DNA of 64,000 nt, taken from NCBI RefSeq assembly GCF_001653795.1, contig NZ_CP011514.1, positions 1,362,163 through 1,426,162 on the forward strand, read 5' to 3'. The stretch comes from Mitsuaria sp. 7 (GTDB lineage Bacteria > Pseudomonadota > Gammaproteobacteria > Burkholderiales > Burkholderiaceae_C). Below are positions 7,811 to 17,139 of the stretch, piece after piece; the stretch's first letter is position 1, and the number at the start of each line of letters is the position of its first letter. The notes below the pieces were generated by a model that was given only the letters and a program-made list of their open reading frames with translations, was not told the DNA's origin and did no database searches. The position numbers and the translations under genes were made by a program.

Positions 7811-9952
7811 ATGGCCATCCTGTCCTCTTCGATCCGTTCGTCGGCGTCCTCGCGCGCCCCTTTCCAACCCACGCTGCTGGCCGTCGCGCTGAGCATCGCC
7901 GCCGGAGGCGCCTGGGCGCAGCAGGCCCCGGCCGCACCTGCGCCGGCACCCGCCGCGACTGACAGCGCCGCGGACGCCGGCACGCCCTCCGGCGGCGCGG
8001 ACCGTCCCCACAAGCACAAGCTCGACGTGGTCGTCGTGACGGGCAATCCGCTGAGCCAGAAGGAACTGGCCTCGCCCGTGCAGGTGCTGAGCGGCGACGC
8101 GCTGACCCTCAAGCGCGGCGCCAGCCTCGGCGAGACGCTGGACGGGCTGGCCGGCGTGGGCTCGACCTACTTCGGACCGAACAGCAACCGTCCGACGATG
8201 CGCGGCCTCGACGGCGACCGCGTGCGGATGCTCAGCAACTCCGGCGCCTCGGTCGATGCGTCGAGCCTGAGCTTCGACCACGCGCTGCCGGTCGATCCGC
8301 TGGTGCTGACGCGCGTCGAGGTGCTGCGCGGCGCGGCCGCGCTGCAGTACGGCGGCAACGCGATCGGCGGCGTCGTCAACGCGATCGACAACCGCATCCC
8401 GCGCCTGGCGCAGCCCGGCCTGAACGGTGCGGCGGAACTGCGCCTGGGCGGCGCATCGAACGAACGCGGCGGTGCCGTGGTGCTCGACGGCGGCACGACC
8501 GGTTTCGCCTGGCACGTGGATGCGGCCGACCGCCGCGCCGACGACCAGCGCGTGCCGCGCTTCGAGAGCGAGGACGGTTCGTCGACGCATGTGCGCAACT
8601 CCGACAGCCATGGCCGCAGCGGCGCCGTGGGCGGCTCGCTGCTGTTCTCGAAGGGTTACGCCGGCGTGTCGGTCGAGGACTATCACAACGAGTACGGCGT
8701 CACCGTCGAGCCCGACGTGCGCATCGAGATGCAGCGTCAACGCCTGGCGACCGCCGGCGAATGGCGCGATCCGCTGCCGGGCCTGGCGCGCGTGACCTGG
8801 CAGTTCGCCAGCAGCCGCTACAAGCACCAGGAAGTGGAGGGCAGCGGGGCGGTCGGTACCGTCTTCTCCTCCGACGGCAAGGACGGCCGCGTCGAGGCGA
8901 CGCATTCGGCCTTCCAGGGCGACTGGGGCTCGGTGCAGGGCGTGCTCGGCTGGCAGTGGGAACTCAGCGATTTTTCCGCGCTCGGCGAAGAGGCGCTGGT
9001 GCCCGGCACCAAGACGCGCAACAACGCGCTGTTCCTGATCGAGCAGTTCCGCTCGGGCCCCTGGAGCCTGCAGGCCGGCGCGCGCGCGGAGCGCGTCAAC
9101 ATCGGCTCGACCGGCGGCGACGAGGAGCGCTTCGGCGATCCGGCGACGCGGCGCTTCAGCCCGAAGAGCTTCTCCCTGAGCGGCGCCTATGAGCTGGGCA
9201 ACGGCTTCAGCCTGTCGAGCAACCTCAGCAGCAGCGAACGCGCGCCGACCTTCTACGAGCTCTTCGCCAACGGCGTGCACGTGGCGTCGGGCGCGTACGA
9301 GGTGGGCGACATCAACATCGGCCTCGAGCGCGCGAAGTCGGTCGACCTCGGCCTGCACTGGAAACAGGGCGATGCGAAGTGGAGCGTGCAGGTCTACCAG
9401 ACGCGCTTCTCCAACTACATCGCGCTGGACGCGAGCGGTCGCAGCATCGACGAGGTCGGCGAGGATGGCGAGATCGCGTCGATCCCCGAGTACCTCTACC
9501 GCGGCGTTCGCGCCCGGATGCACGGCGTGGAGTTGGAAGGCAAGCAGCCCCTGCCGAAACTGGCGGGCTGGGACCTGACGCTGGGCACGACGATCGACCT
9601 GGTCCGCGGCACCAACCGCGACACCAACGAGGCGCTGCCGCGTCTGGCGCCGGTTCGAGGCGGCGTGTCGCTCCAGGCGGAGAGCGGCCCGTGGCTGCTT
9701 CAGGCTGAACTGCGCGGCGCGATGCGCCAGGACCGCGTGCCGGCGCTGGACGCGCCGACGGCCGGCTACGGCATCCTGCGGCTGAACATCGCGCGCCACT
9801 TCGACATCGGCAACCTGGACGCGATGTGGTACGTCAAGCTGGACAACCTGGCCAACAAGCTGGCCTACAACGCCAGCAGCGTGCAGACGATCCGTGAGCT
9901 GACGCCGCTGCCGGGTCGCAGCCTCTTCGCGGGGCTGCAGGTCAAGTTCTGA
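7811..9952 (+). CDS. TonB-dependent receptor, ZnuD-like (zinc) outer-membrane transporter
   Basis: A 713-residue receptor with a signal peptide ending at GGAWA, a TonB-box-like DVVVVTG, a plug domain (PVQVLSGDAL onward, with TMRGLDGDRVRML and VLRGAAALQYGGNAIGGVVN) and a C-terminal 22-strand barrel ending in aromatic-Lys-Phe (AGLQVKF). Features of ZnuD-type receptors are the HKHK motif just before the TonB box, the His-containing extracellular segment STHVRNSDSHGRSG and the strand EYGVTVEPDVRIEM. I chose the ATG at 7811 because it gives a clean signal peptide; a GTG at 7793 is in frame. It would import zinc, or a zinc complex, across the outer membrane. Substrate is inferred from similarity and locus context. 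Confidence 0.8.
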   Translation: MAILSSSIRSSASSRAPFQPTLLAVALSIAAGGAWAQQAPAAPAPAPAATDSAADAGTPSGGADRPHKHKLDVVVVTGNPLSQKELASPVQVLSGDALTLKRGASLGETLDGLAGVGSTYFGPNSNRPTMRGLDGDRVRMLSNSGASVDASSLSFDHALPVDPLVLTRVEVLRGAAALQYGGNAIGGVVNAIDNRIPRLAQPGLNGAAELRLGGASNERGGAVVLDGGTTGFAWHVDAADRRADDQRVPRFESEDGSSTHVRNSDSHGRSGAVGGSLLFSKGYAGVSVEDYHNEYGVTVEPDVRIEMQRQRLATAGEWRDPLPGLARVTWQFASSRYKHQEVEGSGAVGTVFSSDGKDGRVEATHSAFQGDWGSVQGVLGWQWELSDFSALGEEALVPGTKTRNNALFLIEQFRSGPWSLQAGARAERVNIGSTGGDEERFGDPATRRFSPKSFSLSGAYELGNGFSLSSNLSSSERAPTFYELFANGVHVASGAYEVGDINIGLERAKSVDLGLHWKQGDAKWSVQVYQTRFSNYIALDASGRSIDEVGEDGEIASIPEYLYRGVRARMHGVELEGKQPLPKLAGWDLTLGTTIDLVRGTNRDTNEALPRLAPVRGGVSLQAESGPWLLQAELRGAMRQDRVPALDAPTAGYGILRLNIARHFDIGNLDAMWYVKLDNLANKLAYNASSVQTIRELTPLPGRSLFAGLQVKF

Positions 9953-9964
9953 CGCTGCTCATCT

Positions 9965-9988
9965 CCCTCTCCCGCTTGCGGGAGAGGG
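9965..9988. repeat. Interspersed hairpin repeat (REP-like)
   Basis: Perfect 11-bp inverted repeat CCCTCTCCCGC / GCGGGAGAGGG with a 2-base loop, followed by GCAGGGGTGAGGG. Sequences of this form are common intergenic repeats in GC-rich proteobacteria. It lies just after the TonB receptor and before the convergent pdxH gene, where it could also act as a transcription or mRNA-end barrier. There is no run of T residues. Confidence 0.55.
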
Positions 9989-10032
9989 CAGGGGTGAGGG
10001 CCAGCGGCGGTGGCAGTGCTTAAGCCTCGTGA

Positions 10033-10668
10033 TTAGGGCGCGAGCCGTTCGCGGATCCACGCGTTGCCTTCACGACGATAGACCAGCCGATCATGCAGCC
10101 GCGACTTGCGCCCCTGCCAGAACTCCCAGCGCTCGGGCACCAGCCGGTAGCCGCCCCAATGCGGAGGCCGGCTCGGGTTCAGCCCGTGCTGCGCGGCGGC
10201 CTTGGCCGCATTGGCCACCAGCACGGCACGCGAGGAGATCACCTGGCTCTGCGGCGACGCCCACGCGCCAAGCCTCGAGTCCAGCGGCCGCGACGCGAAG
10301 TAGGCATCGGACTGGGCGCCGTCGACCTGCTCGACGGTGCCCTCGATGCGGACCACGCGTTCCAGCTCCACCCAGTGGAACTGCAGTGCGGCGTACGGAT
10401 GCAGCGCCAGCTCGCGGCCCTTGCGGCTGTCATAGTTGGTGTACCAGACGAGGCCGCGTTCCTCGATGTCCTTGATCAGCACGATGCGGGTGGACGGACG
10501 TCCCTCCGCGCCGACGGTGGCCAGCGTCATCGCGTTGGGCTCGGGCACCTGCGCGTCCAGCGCCTGCTGGAACCACTCGCGGAACTGGCGCAGCGGTTCG
10601 CCCGCGGACTGGTGTTCGTCGAGCTCGGCGCGCTCGTAGCTCTTTCGAAGGTCGGAGAGTTTGTCCAT
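10033..10668 (-). CDS. pdxH: Pyridoxamine/pyridoxine 5'-phosphate oxidase
   Basis: FMN-dependent enzyme that makes pyridoxal 5'-phosphate, the last step of vitamin B6 synthesis and salvage. The 211-residue protein matches PdxH in length and shows the expected motifs: [27 protein letters not shown]-type [22 protein letters not shown]-type PYAALQFHW and the C-terminal substrate-binding [10 protein letters not shown]. Cytoplasmic and usually monocistronic. The start at [12 protein letters not shown] is chosen because PdxH proteins begin this way; longer upstream extension has no family support. Confidence 0.95.
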   Translation of the reverse strand: MDKLSDLRKSYERAELDEHQSAGEPLRQFREWFQQALDAQVPEPNAMTLATVGAEGRPSTRIVLIKDIEERGLVWYTNYDSRKGRELALHPYAALQFHWVELERVVRIEGTVEQVDGAQSDAYFASRPLDSRLGAWASPQSQVISSRAVLVANAAKAAAQHGLNPSRPPHWGGYRLVPERWEFWQGRKSRLHDRLVYRREGNAWIRERLAP

Positions 10669-10820
10669 CCTTCGGAGTATCGGGCGAATCCTTAGGTAAA
10701 GCTCCCACTCTGGAAACTCCGGGTGGGAGCGCTTTCGTGCCGCAGGCATGCTTGGTCCCGTCGAGCCACGCCGCAGAGCGGGGCCCAGGGGGATCGGGAC
10801 CAAACCAGAAGGAAGTTCGC

Positions 10821-11465
10821 ATGAATCAGCGACGACCCGCCGTCGTCGTGCTCGCGGCAGGGCGCGGCCAGCGCTTTCGCGGCGAGGGCCACAAGCTGGA
10901 ACAGGTCTTGAACGGAGAGTCCGTGCTGGCGCTGACCTTGCGCCAGACGATGGCCTCCGGCCTGCCGATGCTGGTGGTGACCTCGACCGCGTTGGCGCCT
11001 CTGGTCCGACGCCATGTGGCCTCGCGCGACATGCTGGTGCTGCCCGACCAGGACCGCCTCGGGCGCCCCGCGCCGCTGGGCATGGGGCATTCGATCGCGG
11101 CCGGCGTCGCCGCGACCGGGGACGCGCCGGGCTGGCTGATCCTGCCCGCCGACATGCCGATGGTGCGGTCGACCACATTGGCCGCGGTCGCGCAGGCGAT
11201 CGAGCGCGATCCGATCGCGTATGCCCAGCACCGCGGACGGCGCGGACATCCCGTGGGCTTCAACGCGGAGCTCTTCTCCGAACTCACCAGCCTCCAGGGC
11301 GACGAGGGCGCGCGCCGGTTGCTGGCACGTTATCCGGCGCAGGCGGTCGACGTCGACGATCCGGGCGTGCTCATCGACGTCGATACCGTCGAGGACCTCC
11401 AGCGCCTCGCCGTCGATCCGTCGACGCCGCGTCCCAGCGGTGAAGGCGTGCGGACGCTGGGCTGA
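10821..11465 (+). CDS. MobA/MocA-like nucleotidyltransferase
   Basis: A 214-residue protein of the NTP-transferase-3 family. It opens with [12 protein letters not shown], the nucleotide-binding LAAGxGxRF motif, and includes [17 protein letters not shown], where the Asp binds Mg2+, and a [14 protein letters not shown] segment typical of MocA. MocA adds CMP to molybdopterin for xanthine-dehydrogenase-type enzymes; one such enzyme is encoded 31 kb away (42420-45092). Specificity for CTP or GTP cannot be decided from sequence alone. A good ribosome-binding site (AGAAGGAAG) precedes the ATG. Divergent from pdxH. Confidence 0.75.
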   Translation: MNQRRPAVVVLAAGRGQRFRGEGHKLEQVLNGESVLALTLRQTMASGLPMLVVTSTALAPLVRRHVASRDMLVLPDQDRLGRPAPLGMGHSIAAGVAATGDAPGWLILPADMPMVRSTTLAAVAQAIERDPIAYAQHRGRRGHPVGFNAELFSELTSLQGDEGARRLLARYPAQAVDVDDPGVLIDVDTVEDLQRLAVDPSTPRPSGEGVRTLG

Positions 11466-11466
11466 T

Positions 11467-12090
11467 TCAAAGTCCGTTCGATCGGGCCAGCGCCAGCTGG
11501 CGCTCCAGCGCACGGTCATGGATGCCGTGCTCCCGCAGACAGGTCACCGCGCGCTGCAGGTAGTCGAGCGTCGTGCCGTAACGCCCCCGCGCGTGCCGCA
11601 GGATGTGCAGCAGCCGGTCGTCGGCGATGTCGCCGACCCAGCCCGGACTGCGTCGCGACAGCGTGAAGGCCAGCGCCTTGCGCGTGCCCAGGCCGTCCCC
11701 GCAGTGGCAGTCCAGCCAGCGCGGCACATAGGTGCCGACCACCATCTCGCGCAGCCACAACCGGTGCAGCGTCGCCTCGCTGTCCTTGGGCTCGACGCGG
11801 TACATCAGGCCTCGGCAACTGCCGCCCGACAGCAGCGTCATCACGAGGCCCGGCTGCTCGTTGCTGCCGCGGTTCACCAGCGAGCGCAACCGCAGCGCGC
11901 GGTGGTAGCCCTGGACCCTTGCCACTGAAGTCTGCGCGGGTTCAAACCCCGGGTTCCACATCAGCGAGCCATAAGCGAACATCATCAGGCCGTGCCCGCG
12001 GTCCCAGGTGCGTTCGGCCACCTCCAGCAGCTGCTGGCTGTGGGCGGGGAGGTCTTCCAATCTGGCTTCGGCGAGTGGGTCGGCGATCAT
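11467..12090 (-). CDS. ChaC-like gamma-glutamylcyclotransferase
   Basis: A 207-residue protein with the substrate-binding YGSLMWNPGF motif (usual form YGSLIWxP), LRSLVNRGSNEQPGLVMTL, CRGLMYRV and LWLREM segments that define the ChaC family. ChaC enzymes degrade glutathione to 5-oxoproline and Cys-Gly in the cytoplasm. The start MIADPLAEARLE was chosen because the family begins close to this point. Upstream lies the 306-base gap to edd. It is convergent with the MobA-like gene, with one base between the two stops. Confidence 0.85.
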   Translation of the reverse strand: MIADPLAEARLEDLPAHSQQLLEVAERTWDRGHGLMMFAYGSLMWNPGFEPAQTSVARVQGYHRALRLRSLVNRGSNEQPGLVMTLLSGGSCRGLMYRVEPKDSEATLHRLWLREMVVGTYVPRWLDCHCGDGLGTRKALAFTLSRRSPGWVGDIADDRLLHILRHARGRYGTTLDYLQRAVTCLREHGIHDRALERQLALARSNGL

Positions 12091-12396
12091 GGGAGAGATG
12101 CTGCCATAGGGCGGTCGGCTACCTGCAACGATCGGTGCGCTGGTCGCGAGGACATGGGGCCCCCGCGGCGAGCGCGGAAACCCCACGCCCTCCCGCCCCC
12201 GACCACTGTCCGACGTCCACGGTCTTGCTACCGAGGACTTCAGCGTAGGAACGTGGCGTGCCGCGTGTTGGTTGCTCCCGGAACGTTTCTGTAACCAGCT
12301 TGTACCCGGGAAAGGCCTGTTGGAGAGCCGTTGAGCCTCTCGGGCGTGTAATATGGTTACCAATCTAACCCTGGCCGAGTTACATCGGCAGTCGGC
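12091..12396. other. 306-base intergenic region between chaC and edd
   Basis: Divergent promoter region. The chaC-proximal 200 bases show no gene or obvious structure. The edd-proximal end has a HexR-like operator (12347-12361), and candidate promoter elements such as TTGAGC at 12331-12336 and TAATAT at 12349-12354 are too closely spaced to call with confidence. Confidence 0.5.
12347..12361. promoter_or_regulatory. HexR-like operator upstream of edd
   Basis: TGTAATATGGTTACC contains GTAA and TTAC half-sites separated by 5 bases, the same geometry as the proteobacterial HexR consensus TGTAATNNNATTACA. It ends 35 bases before the edd ATG. HexR, a KDPG-responsive repressor, controls edd and eda in many proteobacteria. 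No hexR gene is in the window. Confidence 0.5.
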
Positions 12397-14217
12397 ATGA
12401 ACAAGACACTTCTGGAGGTCACCGCGCGGATCAAGGCGCGCAGCGCCGCGTCGCGCGAGCGCTATCTGGACCTGATCGAGCGCATGGCGGGTCGACAGCG
12501 CGGCGTGCAACGCCTGGGCTGCGCGAACGTGGCCCACGCGGTGGCCGCGATGCCGGCCAACGACAAGCTCCGCATCGTGGCCGAGAAGGCGCCCCACCTG
12601 GGCATCGTCACGGCCTACAACGACATGCTGTCGGCGCACCAGCCGTACGAGACCTACCCCGCGATCATCCGCGACGAGGTCCACCGCCTGGGCGCGACCG
12701 CGCAGGTCGCCGGCGGCGTGCCGGCGATGTGCGACGGCGTCACGCAAGGCACGCCGGGCATGGAGCTCAGCCTGTTCTCGCGCGACACGATCGCGATGGG
12801 CACGGCGGTGGCGCTGTCGCACGACGTGTTCGACGCGGCGCTGCTGCTGGGCATCTGCGACAAGATCGTGCCGGGCCTGCTGATCGGCGCGCTGCACTTC
12901 GGGCATCTGCCCTGCGTGTTCGTGCCGGCGGGACCGATGAGCTCGGGTCTGTCCAACAACGACAAGGCCAAGGTGCGCGAGCTCTACGCGCAAGGGAAGG
13001 TCGGCCGCGACGAGCTGCTGCAGGCCGAGTCCCAGGCCTATCACGGCGCGGGCACCTGCACCTTCTACGGCACGGCCAACAGCAACCAGATGCTGCTGGA
13101 GGCCATGGGCCTGCACGTGCCGGGCGCGGCCTTCGTGCATCCGCACGACGGCCTGCGCGAGGCGCTGACCCGCGAGGCCGTGCGCCAGGCGCTGAAGATC
13201 ATTCCGCAGCGCGACTACACGCCGATCGGCCGCATGGTCGACGAGCGCAGCATCGTCAACGCGATGGCCGCGCTGCTGGCCACGGGCGGCTCGACGAACC
13301 ACCTGATCCATTGGGTGGCGGTGGCGCGTTCGGCGGGCATCCTGATCGACTGGAGCGACTTCTCCGAGCTGTCGGGCGTCGTGCCGCTGCTGTCGCGCGT
13401 GTACCCGAACGGCAGCGCCGACGTGAACCAGTTCCAGGCCGCGGGCGGCCCGGGCTTCGTGATCAAGGAACTGATCGGCGCCGGGCTGATGCACGGCGAC
13501 GTGCTGACCTCGGTGTCGGGCCAGAACCTGAGCGCCTTCGGACGCCTGCCGCATCGCGCGGACGACGGTTCGGTCAGCTGGACCGACCTGCCGGCCAAGA
13601 GCGGCGACGACACCGTCGTGCGCACGGCCGCCGCGCCGTTCTCGCCGACCGGCGGCTTGAAGCTGCTGGCGGGCAACCTGGGCCGCGCGGTGATCAAGGT
13701 GTCCGCGGTGCCGGAGGACCGGCACACGGTCGAGGCGCCGGCGCGCATCTTCGACAGCCAGGAAGCGATGCAGGCCGCCTTCAAGGCCGGCGAGCTGGAA
13801 CGCGACGTGGTCGTCGTGGTCCGCTTCCAGGGCCCGCAGGCCAACGGCATGCCGGAGCTGCACAAGCTGACGCCGCCGCTGGCGGTGCTGCAGGGCAAGG
13901 GCTTCAAGGTGGCGCTGGTGACGGACGGCCGCATGAGCGGCGCGTCGGGCAAGGTGCCGGCGGCCATCCATGTGAGCCCCGAGGCGTTGGCCGGCGGTCC
14001 GCTGGCGAAGCTACGCGACGGCGACCTGGTGCGCGTCTGCGCCAACACCGGCGTGCTGAGCGCGCTGGTGCCGGCCGACGAATGGGACCGCCGCGAACTG
14101 GCGCAGATCACGGCCGATGCGGTGATCGAGAACGGCGCCGGCATGGGCCGGGAGCTGTTCGCGGGCATGCGGCGCAACGTGACGACGGCGGAGGAGGGCG
14201 CGATCAGCTGGCTGTGA
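12397..14217 (+). CDS. edd: Phosphogluconate dehydratase
   Basis: Converts 6-phosphogluconate to 2-keto-3-deoxy-6-phosphogluconate, the first committed step of the Entner-Doudoroff pathway. The 606-residue length is that of Edd, and the protein follows the IlvD/Edd fold with family stretches such as [51 protein letters not shown] and [17 protein letters not shown]. Cys residues in the MCDGVTQG and ICDKIVPG segments, and one in the [12 protein letters not shown] segment, are the expected iron-sulfur ligands. Eda follows 44 bases downstream, so the two form an operon. Confidence 0.97.
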   Translation: MNKTLLEVTARIKARSAASRERYLDLIERMAGRQRGVQRLGCANVAHAVAAMPANDKLRIVAEKAPHLGIVTAYNDMLSAHQPYETYPAIIRDEVHRLGATAQVAGGVPAMCDGVTQGTPGMELSLFSRDTIAMGTAVALSHDVFDAALLLGICDKIVPGLLIGALHFGHLPCVFVPAGPMSSGLSNNDKAKVRELYAQGKVGRDELLQAESQAYHGAGTCTFYGTANSNQMLLEAMGLHVPGAAFVHPHDGLREALTREAVRQALKIIPQRDYTPIGRMVDERSIVNAMAALLATGGSTNHLIHWVAVARSAGILIDWSDFSELSGVVPLLSRVYPNGSADVNQFQAAGGPGFVIKELIGAGLMHGDVLTSVSGQNLSAFGRLPHRADDGSVSWTDLPAKSGDDTVVRTAAAPFSPTGGLKLLAGNLGRAVIKVSAVPEDRHTVEAPARIFDSQEAMQAAFKAGELERDVVVVVRFQGPQANGMPELHKLTPPLAVLQGKGFKVALVTDGRMSGASGKVPAAIHVSPEALAGGPLAKLRDGDLVRVCANTGVLSALVPADEWDRRELAQITADAVIENGAGMGRELFAGMRRNVTTAEEGAISWL

Positions 14218-14261
14218 GGCCGAGTTGAACGCCCACTGATTTCGACTACAAGGACATCCAC

Positions 14262-14897
14262 ATGACTTCCATCAAGGACACCCTGAGCCTGGCCGAGTTC
14301 GGTCCGGTGATTCCGGTCATCGTCATCGACCGCGTCGAGGACGCGGTGCCGCTGGCGCGCGCCCTGGTGGCGGGCGGCGTGCGGGTGCTGGAGGTGACGC
14401 TGCGCACGCCGGTGGCGCTGGAGGCGATCGCCGCGATCTCGCGCGAGGTGCCCGAAGCCATCCTCGGCGCGGGCACGCTGCGCACGTCGGCGGATGCCGT
14501 GGCGGCGAAGAAGGCCGGTGCGTGTTTCGCCGTCAGCCCGGGCTTCACGCAGGACGTGGCCGGCTCCTGCGAGGCCAACTTCCTGCCGCTGCTGCCGGGC
14601 GTGTCGACGGCCAGCGAGGTGATGATGGCCAGCGATGCCGGCTACAAGTTCCTGAAGCTGTTCCCGGCCACGGCGGTGGGCGGCGTGAACCTGCTGAAGG
14701 CGCTGGCCGGACCGTTCACCGACGTCGTGTTCTGCCCCACGGGCGGCATCACGGTGCAGACCGCGCCGGACTTCCTGGCGCTGCCGAACGTGAAGGTCTG
14801 CGGCGGTTCGTGGCTGACGCCGGCGGATGCGGTGAAGGCGGGCGACTGGGCCCGCATCACGCAACTGGCGAAGGAAGCGAGCGCGCTACGCGCTTGA
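14262..14897 (+). CDS. eda: KHG/KDPG aldolase
   Basis: Cleaves KDPG to pyruvate and glyceraldehyde 3-phosphate, completing the Entner-Doudoroff pathway. The 211-residue protein has [26 protein letters not shown], the Schiff-base Lys in [13 protein letters not shown], and CPTGGI, all characteristic. The ATG follows a plausible ribosome-binding site (ACAAGGACATCC). Second gene of the edd-eda operon. Class I aldolase; cytoplasmic homotrimer in characterised family members. Confidence 0.96.
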   Translation: MTSIKDTLSLAEFGPVIPVIVIDRVEDAVPLARALVAGGVRVLEVTLRTPVALEAIAAISREVPEAILGAGTLRTSADAVAAKKAGACFAVSPGFTQDVAGSCEANFLPLLPGVSTASEVMMASDAGYKFLKLFPATAVGGVNLLKALAGPFTDVVFCPTGGITVQTAPDFLALPNVKVCGGSWLTPADAVKAGDWARITQLAKEASALRA

Positions 14898-14955
14898 ATT
14901 CACCCGGTGAACGAGGCTCTGGCAGCCGCGTTTTATCGTTTCGCTCCCACCCCAT

Positions 14956-15017
14956 CCCCGCCCTCCAAGCGGGCGGGGCAGATGTCACCCCACCCCGGCC
15001 CGCCCCCAAGGGGCGGG
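14956..15017. terminator. Paired GC hairpins after eda
   Basis: Two perfect 8-bp hairpins: CCCCGCCC / GGGCGGGG at 14956-14978 (7-base loop) and CCCGCCCC / GGGGCGGG at 14999-15017 (3-base loop). They lie between convergent eda and the thioesterase gene. Without a T run they are not textbook intrinsic terminators; they may be REP-like or Rho-linked ends. Confidence 0.35.
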
Positions 15018-15050
15018 TGAGCGGCGGCAGTCTTGGCGCTGAGGGCGGGC

Positions 15051-15644
15051 TTAGCGCTTAGGCGGATCGAAGACCAGGCACGTGGTGCTGGCGTGCGCAT
15101 ACAGCTTGCCATCGTGGCCGACCAGGTCGGCCTCGGCCGTCGCCATCTGGCGGCCGACGTGCCGCACACGGCCGATGGCGCGCACGACCGGCACCTTGTC
15201 GCTGAGCGCGCGCACGAGGTTGATCTTCAGCTCGAGCGTCGTGTAGGCGCGGCCCGCGTCCATCGTCGTGTGCACGGCGCAGCCCAGCGCCGAATCCAGC
15301 AGCGTGGCGTACCAGCCGCCGTGCACCGTGCCCATCGGGTTGTAGTGCCGGAACTTCGGCGTGCCCTGGAAGATCACCTCGCCCTTGGCCGCGCGCAGCA
15401 GCGTGAAGTCCAGCGTCTGCGCGATCGGCGGCGGCGGGAGCTGGCCGTCGAGCATCGCCAGCATCTGTTCAAGGCCGTTCATGCCGGCGATCTGCGCCAT
15501 CGTGGCCACACCAGGCTCCGGACGGATCTTCGCGCGGACTTCGCGCTCCTCCTCCTGCCATTGAGCCAGCGCTTCGTCGTGAGACACGACGCCCGATGCG
15601 ACGGGTGAAGCGGTGGGCGAGGGAGTCAGTGCTGCGCTCATCAT
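15051..15644 (-). CDS. PaaI-family (hot-dog) thioesterase
   Basis: A 197-residue hot-dog-fold protein. The central YNPMGTVHGGWYATLLDSALGCAVHT is the 4HBT/PaaI signature with the NxxGTVHGG active-site loop, followed by LELKINLVRAL and VRHVGRQMATAEADL. Such enzymes hydrolyse acyl-CoA or aryl-CoA thioesters; the substrate is not evident. The N-terminal ~55 residues are Ala/Ser/Pro-rich and then charged. Start at 15644 (first of two adjacent ATGs) is favoured by an upstream AGGA. It is divergent from a marR gene, which probably controls it. Confidence 0.85.
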   Translation of the reverse strand: MMSAALTPSPTASPVASGVVSHDEALAQWQEEEREVRAKIRPEPGVATMAQIAGMNGLEQMLAMLDGQLPPPPIAQTLDFTLLRAAKGEVIFQGTPKFRHYNPMGTVHGGWYATLLDSALGCAVHTTMDAGRAYTTLELKINLVRALSDKVPVVRAIGRVRHVGRQMATAEADLVGHDGKLYAHASTTCLVFDPPKR

Positions 15645-15695
15645 GAAATCCTGTGAAAGTGGCCGGAAGGTCTGCGGCGTGAAAGCGTGGAAGCT

Positions 15696-15720
15696 TGTGG
15701 CTGCAATGGTTGCAGCTACA
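15696..15720. promoter_or_regulatory. Palindromic operator between the thioesterase and marR genes
   Basis: Inverted repeat with arms TGTGGCTGCAA and TTGCAGCTACA (11 bp, one mismatch) around a TGG spacer; the CTGCAA/TTGCAG core is perfect. A TTGTGG-16-TACAAT promoter (15695-15700 and 15717-15722) for marR overlaps it. The position in the divergent intergenic region fits a MarR dimer autorepressing and repressing the thioesterase. Confidence 0.55.
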
Positions 15721-15767
15721 ATCATTCGCTGTCAAGCCTCCCGGCGACAGCCTGAGAGATCACTCCA

Positions 15768-16271
15768 ATGAGCCCCTCTGTCTCGCCCTCGAAGATCACG
15801 CCCGCGCAGGGGCAGACCCTGGCGCAGGCGGAGCCGATCTCGCCCAAGGGCTGCACGAACTTCAAGCTGCGTCAGGTGACGCGGCTGGTGTCCAACCACT
15901 GCGAGGCGCAGTTCGCCGAGTCCGGCCTGACGACGACGCAGTACGCGCTGCTGTCGCACATCGTGGTGCTGGGGCCGATCCAGCCGAGCGAGCTCGCGCG
16001 GCGCATGGACATCGATCTCTCGACGCTGTCGCGCAACGTGCAGCCGCTGCAGGCGCTGGGTCTGGTGGAGACGCTGCCCGGCGTCGACGCACGCAGCCGG
16101 CAGCTGCAGGCGACGGAGGAAGGCCACGCGCGGCGCAAGCAGTTGAAGGCGACGTGGAAGCGCGCGCAGCTCTCGCTCAACGAGCGGCTGGGCGACGAGC
16201 GCGTGCAGCGTCTGCACGCGTTGCTGGACGAATGCGCCGCGCTGATGCGGGGCGAGGCCGCGCCGGACTGA
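15768..16271 (+). CDS. MarR-family transcriptional regulator
   Basis: A 167-residue protein with a winged helix-turn-helix: LGPIQPSELARRMDIDLSTLSRNVQPLQALGLVE is the recognition region and SRQLQATEEGHARRKQL the wing. N- and C-terminal helices (LRQVTRLVSNHCEAQF and LNERLGDERVQRLHALLDEC) form the MarR dimer interface. Divergent from the thioesterase with a 25-bp palindrome between them, so it likely controls that promoter and its own. The ligand is unknown; aromatic carboxylates or CoA thioesters would fit a PaaI-type target. Confidence 0.88.
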   Translation: MSPSVSPSKITPAQGQTLAQAEPISPKGCTNFKLRQVTRLVSNHCEAQFAESGLTTTQYALLSHIVVLGPIQPSELARRMDIDLSTLSRNVQPLQALGLVETLPGVDARSRQLQATEEGHARRKQLKATWKRAQLSLNERLGDERVQRLHALLDECAALMRGEAAPD

Positions 16272-16291
16272 CCGGAGCGCGGGCGCTCCGG
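16272..16291. terminator. Hairpin between convergent marR and xth
   Basis: Perfect 9-bp inverted repeat CCGGAGCGC-GG-GCGCTCCGG directly after the marR stop and just before the xth stop. Placement suits a bidirectional terminator, although no T run follows on either strand. Confidence 0.4.
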
Positions 16292-16298
16292 CTGGGGC

Positions 16299-17063
16299 TC
16301 AGTCGATCGTGACGATCACCGGCGCGTGGTCGCTGGGCTTGGGCAGCTTGCGCATGGCCCGGTCGATCGTGCAGGCGGTGACCTGGTCCTTCAGCGCCGC
16401 GCTCACGAGGATGTGGTCGATGCGCAGGCCCTTGTTCTTCTGGAAGCCCAGCATCCGGTAGTCCCACCAGCTGTAGCTCTTGGGCGGCTGCTCGAACATC
16501 CGGTAGGCGTCGGTCAGTCCCAGGTCGAGCAGCGCCTGGAAGTGCGCGCGCTCCTGCGGCGAGGTGTGCGTCTGGCCGACGAAGGCGGCCGGGTCGTAGC
16601 AGTCGCGGTCCTCGGGGGCGATGTTGAAGTCGCCCATCAGCACCAGCTTCTCGTGCTGCTGCATCTCGGTGGCGAGCCAGGCGCGCAGGCCGTCCAGCCA
16701 CGCCATCTTGTAGACGAACTTGTCGCTGTCCAGCGCCTGCCCGTTCGGGAAGTAGCCGCCGATCACGCGCACGTCGCCCACCGTGCCCGCGATCAGCCGC
16801 GCCTGCTCGTCCGCATAGCCGGTGATGTTCTTGACCACGTCCTTGGCCGGCGTCTTGCTAAGCAGAGCGACGCCGTTGTAGGTCTTCTGACCGAACCACT
16901 GCACCTGGTAGCCGGCGTCGGCGATCTCCATCGTCGGGAACTTGTCGTCGGTGAGCTTGGTCTCCTGCAGCACGAGTGCATCGACCGGGTTGGCGGCCAG
17001 CCAGTCGAGCAGCTGCGGCAGGCGCACGGCCAGGGAGTTGACGTTCCAGGTGGCGAATTTCAT
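16299..17063 (-). CDS. xth: Exodeoxyribonuclease III
   Basis: DNA repair AP endonuclease and 3'-5' exonuclease. The 254-residue protein starts MKFATWNVNSLAVRLPQLLDWL and shows the ExoIII/EEP-family catalytic segments: LQETKL with the metal-binding Glu, MGDFNIAPEDRDCYDP, WWDYRMLGFQKNKGLRIDHIL and the terminal SDHAPVI with the catalytic His. Cytoplasmic. The ATG at 17063 is chosen from the strongly conserved N-terminus. Transcribed towards marR. Confidence 0.95.
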   Translation of the reverse strand: MKFATWNVNSLAVRLPQLLDWLAANPVDALVLQETKLTDDKFPTMEIADAGYQVQWFGQKTYNGVALLSKTPAKDVVKNITGYADEQARLIAGTVGDVRVIGGYFPNGQALDSDKFVYKMAWLDGLRAWLATEMQQHEKLVLMGDFNIAPEDRDCYDPAAFVGQTHTSPQERAHFQALLDLGLTDAYRMFEQPPKSYSWWDYRMLGFQKNKGLRIDHILVSAALKDQVTACTIDRAMRKLPKPSDHAPVIVTID

Positions 17064-17139
17064 GACTTCTCTAAGCGATTGCGCAACGCGCCATCGTATC
17101 CAACTGGATGGCGTCCCGCCGACAGTCCGCGTCGCGGAG

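Noticed and set aside
12091..13971. A long N-terminal extension of the ChaC-like gene
   Set aside because: The extra region runs antisense to edd and has no family similarity; the start at 12090 matches ChaC proteins.
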